Assembly: GCA_964532485.1 (NCBI GenBank)
Contig: CAZHKE010000013.1
Coordinates: forward strand, 3,289-67,288
Length of the DNA stretch: 64,000 nt
DNA from: DATBSK01 sp964532485
GTDB lineage: Bacteria > Actinomycetota > Acidimicrobiia > IMCC26256 > PALSA-555
Reading direction: 5' to 3'
The translations under genes were made by a program, and so were the position numbers. Under the pieces are notes generated by a model. That model did no database searches. It was not told where the DNA came from and was given only the letters and a program-made list of their open reading frames with translations. This document shows positions 62,758 through 64,000 of the stretch, piece after piece. The first letter of the stretch is position 1, and each line of letters begins with the position of its first letter.

Positions 62758-63423
62758 GTGGCCGGCGTCGAGATCCGCGACCTCGAGCCCGGAGAGCTCG
62801 CCGCAGCAGGCGGTGTCGCCGGGCGTGCGCTCGCCGAGAACCCCACGTTCCGCTGGGTCTCGGGTGACCCCGCGCTGCCGCGCGTGACCGCGGCGCTCGA
62901 CGTCTTCGTGCCCTTCGTCGAGGCGCTGACCTCGGCCCAGCTGGGCGCGCTGGTCGGTCGCCACGTCGTGGGGGTGTGCGCGGCCGCGCCACCCGGCACG
63001 TGCGTGGGCGTGCTCGTGCCGCCCGAGTGGCGCGAGCCACCGGCCGACATCGGCCCGCCCGGCCACGAGTCGCGCACGCACGCCATCTGGTCGCTCTTCG
63101 CCTCGCACGATCTCGACGAGCGCCACTGGCACGTCGGGCCCGTGTCGGTGGAGCCCGGGCTCCAGGGTGCCGGCATCGGTGGCGCCCTCCTGGAGGCGTT
63201 CGTGCTGCAGATGGACGAGGCGGGTGAGGTCGCGTGGCTCGAGACCGACAAGCCCGAGAACGTCGCGTTCTACCGGCGGCACGGCTTCGAGGTCGCTGAG
63301 GAGGTCGAGCTGGCCGGGACCGAAGCCGGACGGCTGACGACGTGGTTCATGCGGCGTGATCCCCGCTCTCCGGATCGGGATCGGCCGCGTCCGGGTCGGG
63401 CGGACGGCCGAAGAGGGGCGTGA
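62758..63423 (+). CDS. GNAT N-acetyltransferase
   Basis: 221 residues. The acetyl-CoA loop is HWHVGPVSVEPGLQGAGIGGALLEAFVLQMDEAGEVAWLETDKPENVAFYRRHGFEVAEE. Substrate unknown. The last 20 or so codons (DPRSPDRDRPRPGRADGRRGA) overlap the minus-strand RadC-like gene by 77 bp and look like an antisense-driven extension. Close to etfA and possibly co-transcribed. Confidence 0.85.
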   Translation: MAGVEIRDLEPGELAAAGGVAGRALAENPTFRWVSGDPALPRVTAALDVFVPFVEALTSAQLGALVGRHVVGVCAAAPPGTCVGVLVPPEWREPPADIGPPGHESRTHAIWSLFASHDLDERHWHVGPVSVEPGLQGAGIGGALLEAFVLQMDEAGEVAWLETDKPENVAFYRRHGFEVAEEVELAGTEAGRLTTWFMRRDPRSPDRDRPRPGRADGRRGA

Positions 63424-63826
63424 GCTCGGCGATCGATCGCCAGCGATGCCCGGCCATCAAGAGATGATCGACGAGCTCGACGTGAGCTGCTCGGCACTCG
63501 ACGCGCAGCCCTTCGAATCGAGCGACGTCGGCTGCCGTGGGCGTGATGCGAGGCGCCTCGACGAACGTGACCAGCATCAGCTCGATCGCGCCGATGTGGT
63601 CGGCGATCAGGCAGAGGTGCTCGGCACACAGCTCCGGCATCGGGCCGTCGCGCTCGGGGAACCGCGACGCGATGCCGCACAGACGCGCTGACCAGTCGAG
63701 GCCGAGGACGAGCTCGCCGTCGTGCTGGTCGGTTGGCACCGCGTTGCGCAGCACCGCGACGGCGTCGCCTGGCCCGAGGATCTTGAGTCGGTCGCCTTCT
63801 TCGGGCATCCGGTTGCAGTGCGGCAT
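63347..63826 (-). CDS. Degenerate RadC/JAB-like protein
   Basis: 159 residues. The core VLGLDWSARLCGIASRFP, FVEAPRITPTAADVARFEGLRVECRAAHVELVDHLLMAGHRWRSIAEL follows the JAB/RadC layout, but where active RadC has HNHPSGDPTPSR the sequence reads FVEAPRITPTAA, so the metal ligands are gone and it is probably not a metalloprotease. GGAGGA lies 8 nt before the ATG at 63826. The C-terminal Pro/Asp-rich tail overlaps the GNAT gene on the other strand. Confidence 0.6.
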   Translation of the reverse strand: MPHCNRMPEEGDRLKILGPGDAVAVLRNAVPTDQHDGELVLGLDWSARLCGIASRFPERDGPMPELCAEHLCLIADHIGAIELMLVTFVEAPRITPTAADVARFEGLRVECRAAHVELVDHLLMAGHRWRSIAELTPLFGRPPDPDAADPDPESGDHAA

Positions 63827-63889
63827 GGCGCGCGTTCCTCCCGTCGACTCGTTCCTTGATCGGGGGAAGTGCGCGGTGCGGTGCAACGC

Positions 63890-64000
63890 CTACGGCCCGG
63901 GTCCGGCGCGGGCGTCGCTGGTGGTGGTGGCGTCGGCGTCGCTGCTGGTGGTGGTGGTGGTGGTGCCGACGTTGGTGCGGGTGTCGATGAGGCGGAGTCC
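63890..64000 (-). CDS. C-terminal end of a Thr-rich protein (5' part outside window)
   Basis: Open minus-strand frame of 37 codons from the window edge ending at TAG (63890-63892). It reads GLRLIDTRTNVG, then a Thr tract, SSDADATTTSDARAGPGP. The RLIDTR start resembles the RxxDTR motif at the end of secreted cell-surface repeat modules, and the Thr tract looks like a linker. Too short to assign, and a shadow frame cannot be ruled out. Confidence 0.4.
   Translation of the reverse strand, partial: GLRLIDTRTNVGTTTTTTSSDADATTTSDARAGPGP

Noticed and set aside
59581..63282. A 1233-residue minus-strand ORF spanning etfB, etfA and the flavoprotein
   Set aside because: The last part is the real flavoprotein; the remainder is an antisense shadow of etfBA with Arg/His-rich, low-complexity composition and no family resemblance.
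63930..63975. GGT microsatellite as a non-coding repeat
   Set aside because: On the minus strand it reads as a Thr tract within an open frame, so it is better described as part of a possible coding end.

Overview
The window looks like a high-GC (roughly 70%) actinobacterial chromosome, most likely from the Acidimicrobiia or a close relative. This rests on coenzyme F420 functions (CofC, a luciferase-like F420 oxidoreductase), a mycothiol-conjugate-amidase-like protein, actinobacterial-type LexA boxes (CGAAC-N4-GTTCG), an ImuA'/ImuB/DnaE2 mutasome, several acyl-CoA dehydrogenases with EtfAB, and many genes that appear to be leaderless. Four runs of N (12723-12822, 26497-26596, 50626-50635, 52503-52602) show that this is a scaffolded draft assembly.

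Layout. 1-2.8 kb: the end of a hydantoinase-B-like gene, a DUF429 protein and GreA. 2.8-8.1 kb: an EamA exporter that seems to start at CTG, then a branched-chain amino acid operon leuB-ilvE-cimA preceded by a promoter, an Ile/Val-containing leader peptide and an intrinsic terminator (a probable attenuator), then a hypothetical protein. 8.1-12.8 kb: an acyl-CoA dehydrogenase, gltX (behind a six-codon upstream ORF), a YdcF protein, tRNA-Gln(CTG), tRNA-Glu(CTC), HU and a histone-H1-like basic protein that runs into a gap. 13-18.4 kb: a PIG-L deacetylase and cofC on the minus strand; plsC-gpsA-unknown on the plus strand, followed by an adenylate cyclase gene broken by three apparent indels. 18.4-24 kb: a GH38 alpha-mannosidase, a HAD phosphatase, an RpiB-like isomerase, a GYD protein, RNase HII and an Nfu_N-like protein behind three 22-bp repeats. 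24-30.3 kb: the SOS mutasome imuA'-imuB and dnaE2, each with its own LexA box.

30.3-37 kb is a cation-transport block: an SLC41/MgtE-like transporter, a duplicated PhoU/TrkA_C protein, a CtpE-like P-type ATPase, and a minus-strand corA-VIT1 pair. 37-50.2 kb is mixed metabolism: acyl-CoA dehydrogenase, an intact adenylate cyclase, a secreted peptidase-like hydrolase, Mca, an SCP2 protein, GNAT, a YdjC deacetylase, thiolase, an AMIN-like lipoprotein, a quinone reductase, a DsbA-family protein, a PAP2 phosphatase and a RecB-like nuclease. 50.3-56 kb: an F420 oxidoreductase, a cupin, a tandem array of a 56-bp palindromic repeat, a CaiB-type CoA-transferase whose start codon lies in the last repeat copy, a short-chain dehydrogenase, an NTF2-like protein, and a 2OG-Fe-oxygenase-like protein with a diverged copy of the same repeat in its N-terminus. 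56-64 kb: acyl-CoA dehydrogenase, a short-chain dehydrogenase, a sugar-phosphate isomerase, a geranylgeranyl-reductase-type flavoprotein, etfBA, GNAT, a degenerate RadC-like protein and the 3' end of a Thr-rich protein.

Three features recur. About fifteen genes have a TAnnnT hexamer 6-7 nt upstream of ATG/GTG, the signature of leaderless transcripts. Overlapping stop/start codons link plsC-gpsA-unknown, ilvE-cimA, cofC-pigL, rpiB-GYD and corA-VIT. The most unusual items are the leaderless branched-chain leader peptide with its attenuator, the 56-bp repeat that supplies stop and start codons and N-terminal peptides, and the SLC41-like/PhoU-TrkA_C transporter pair.
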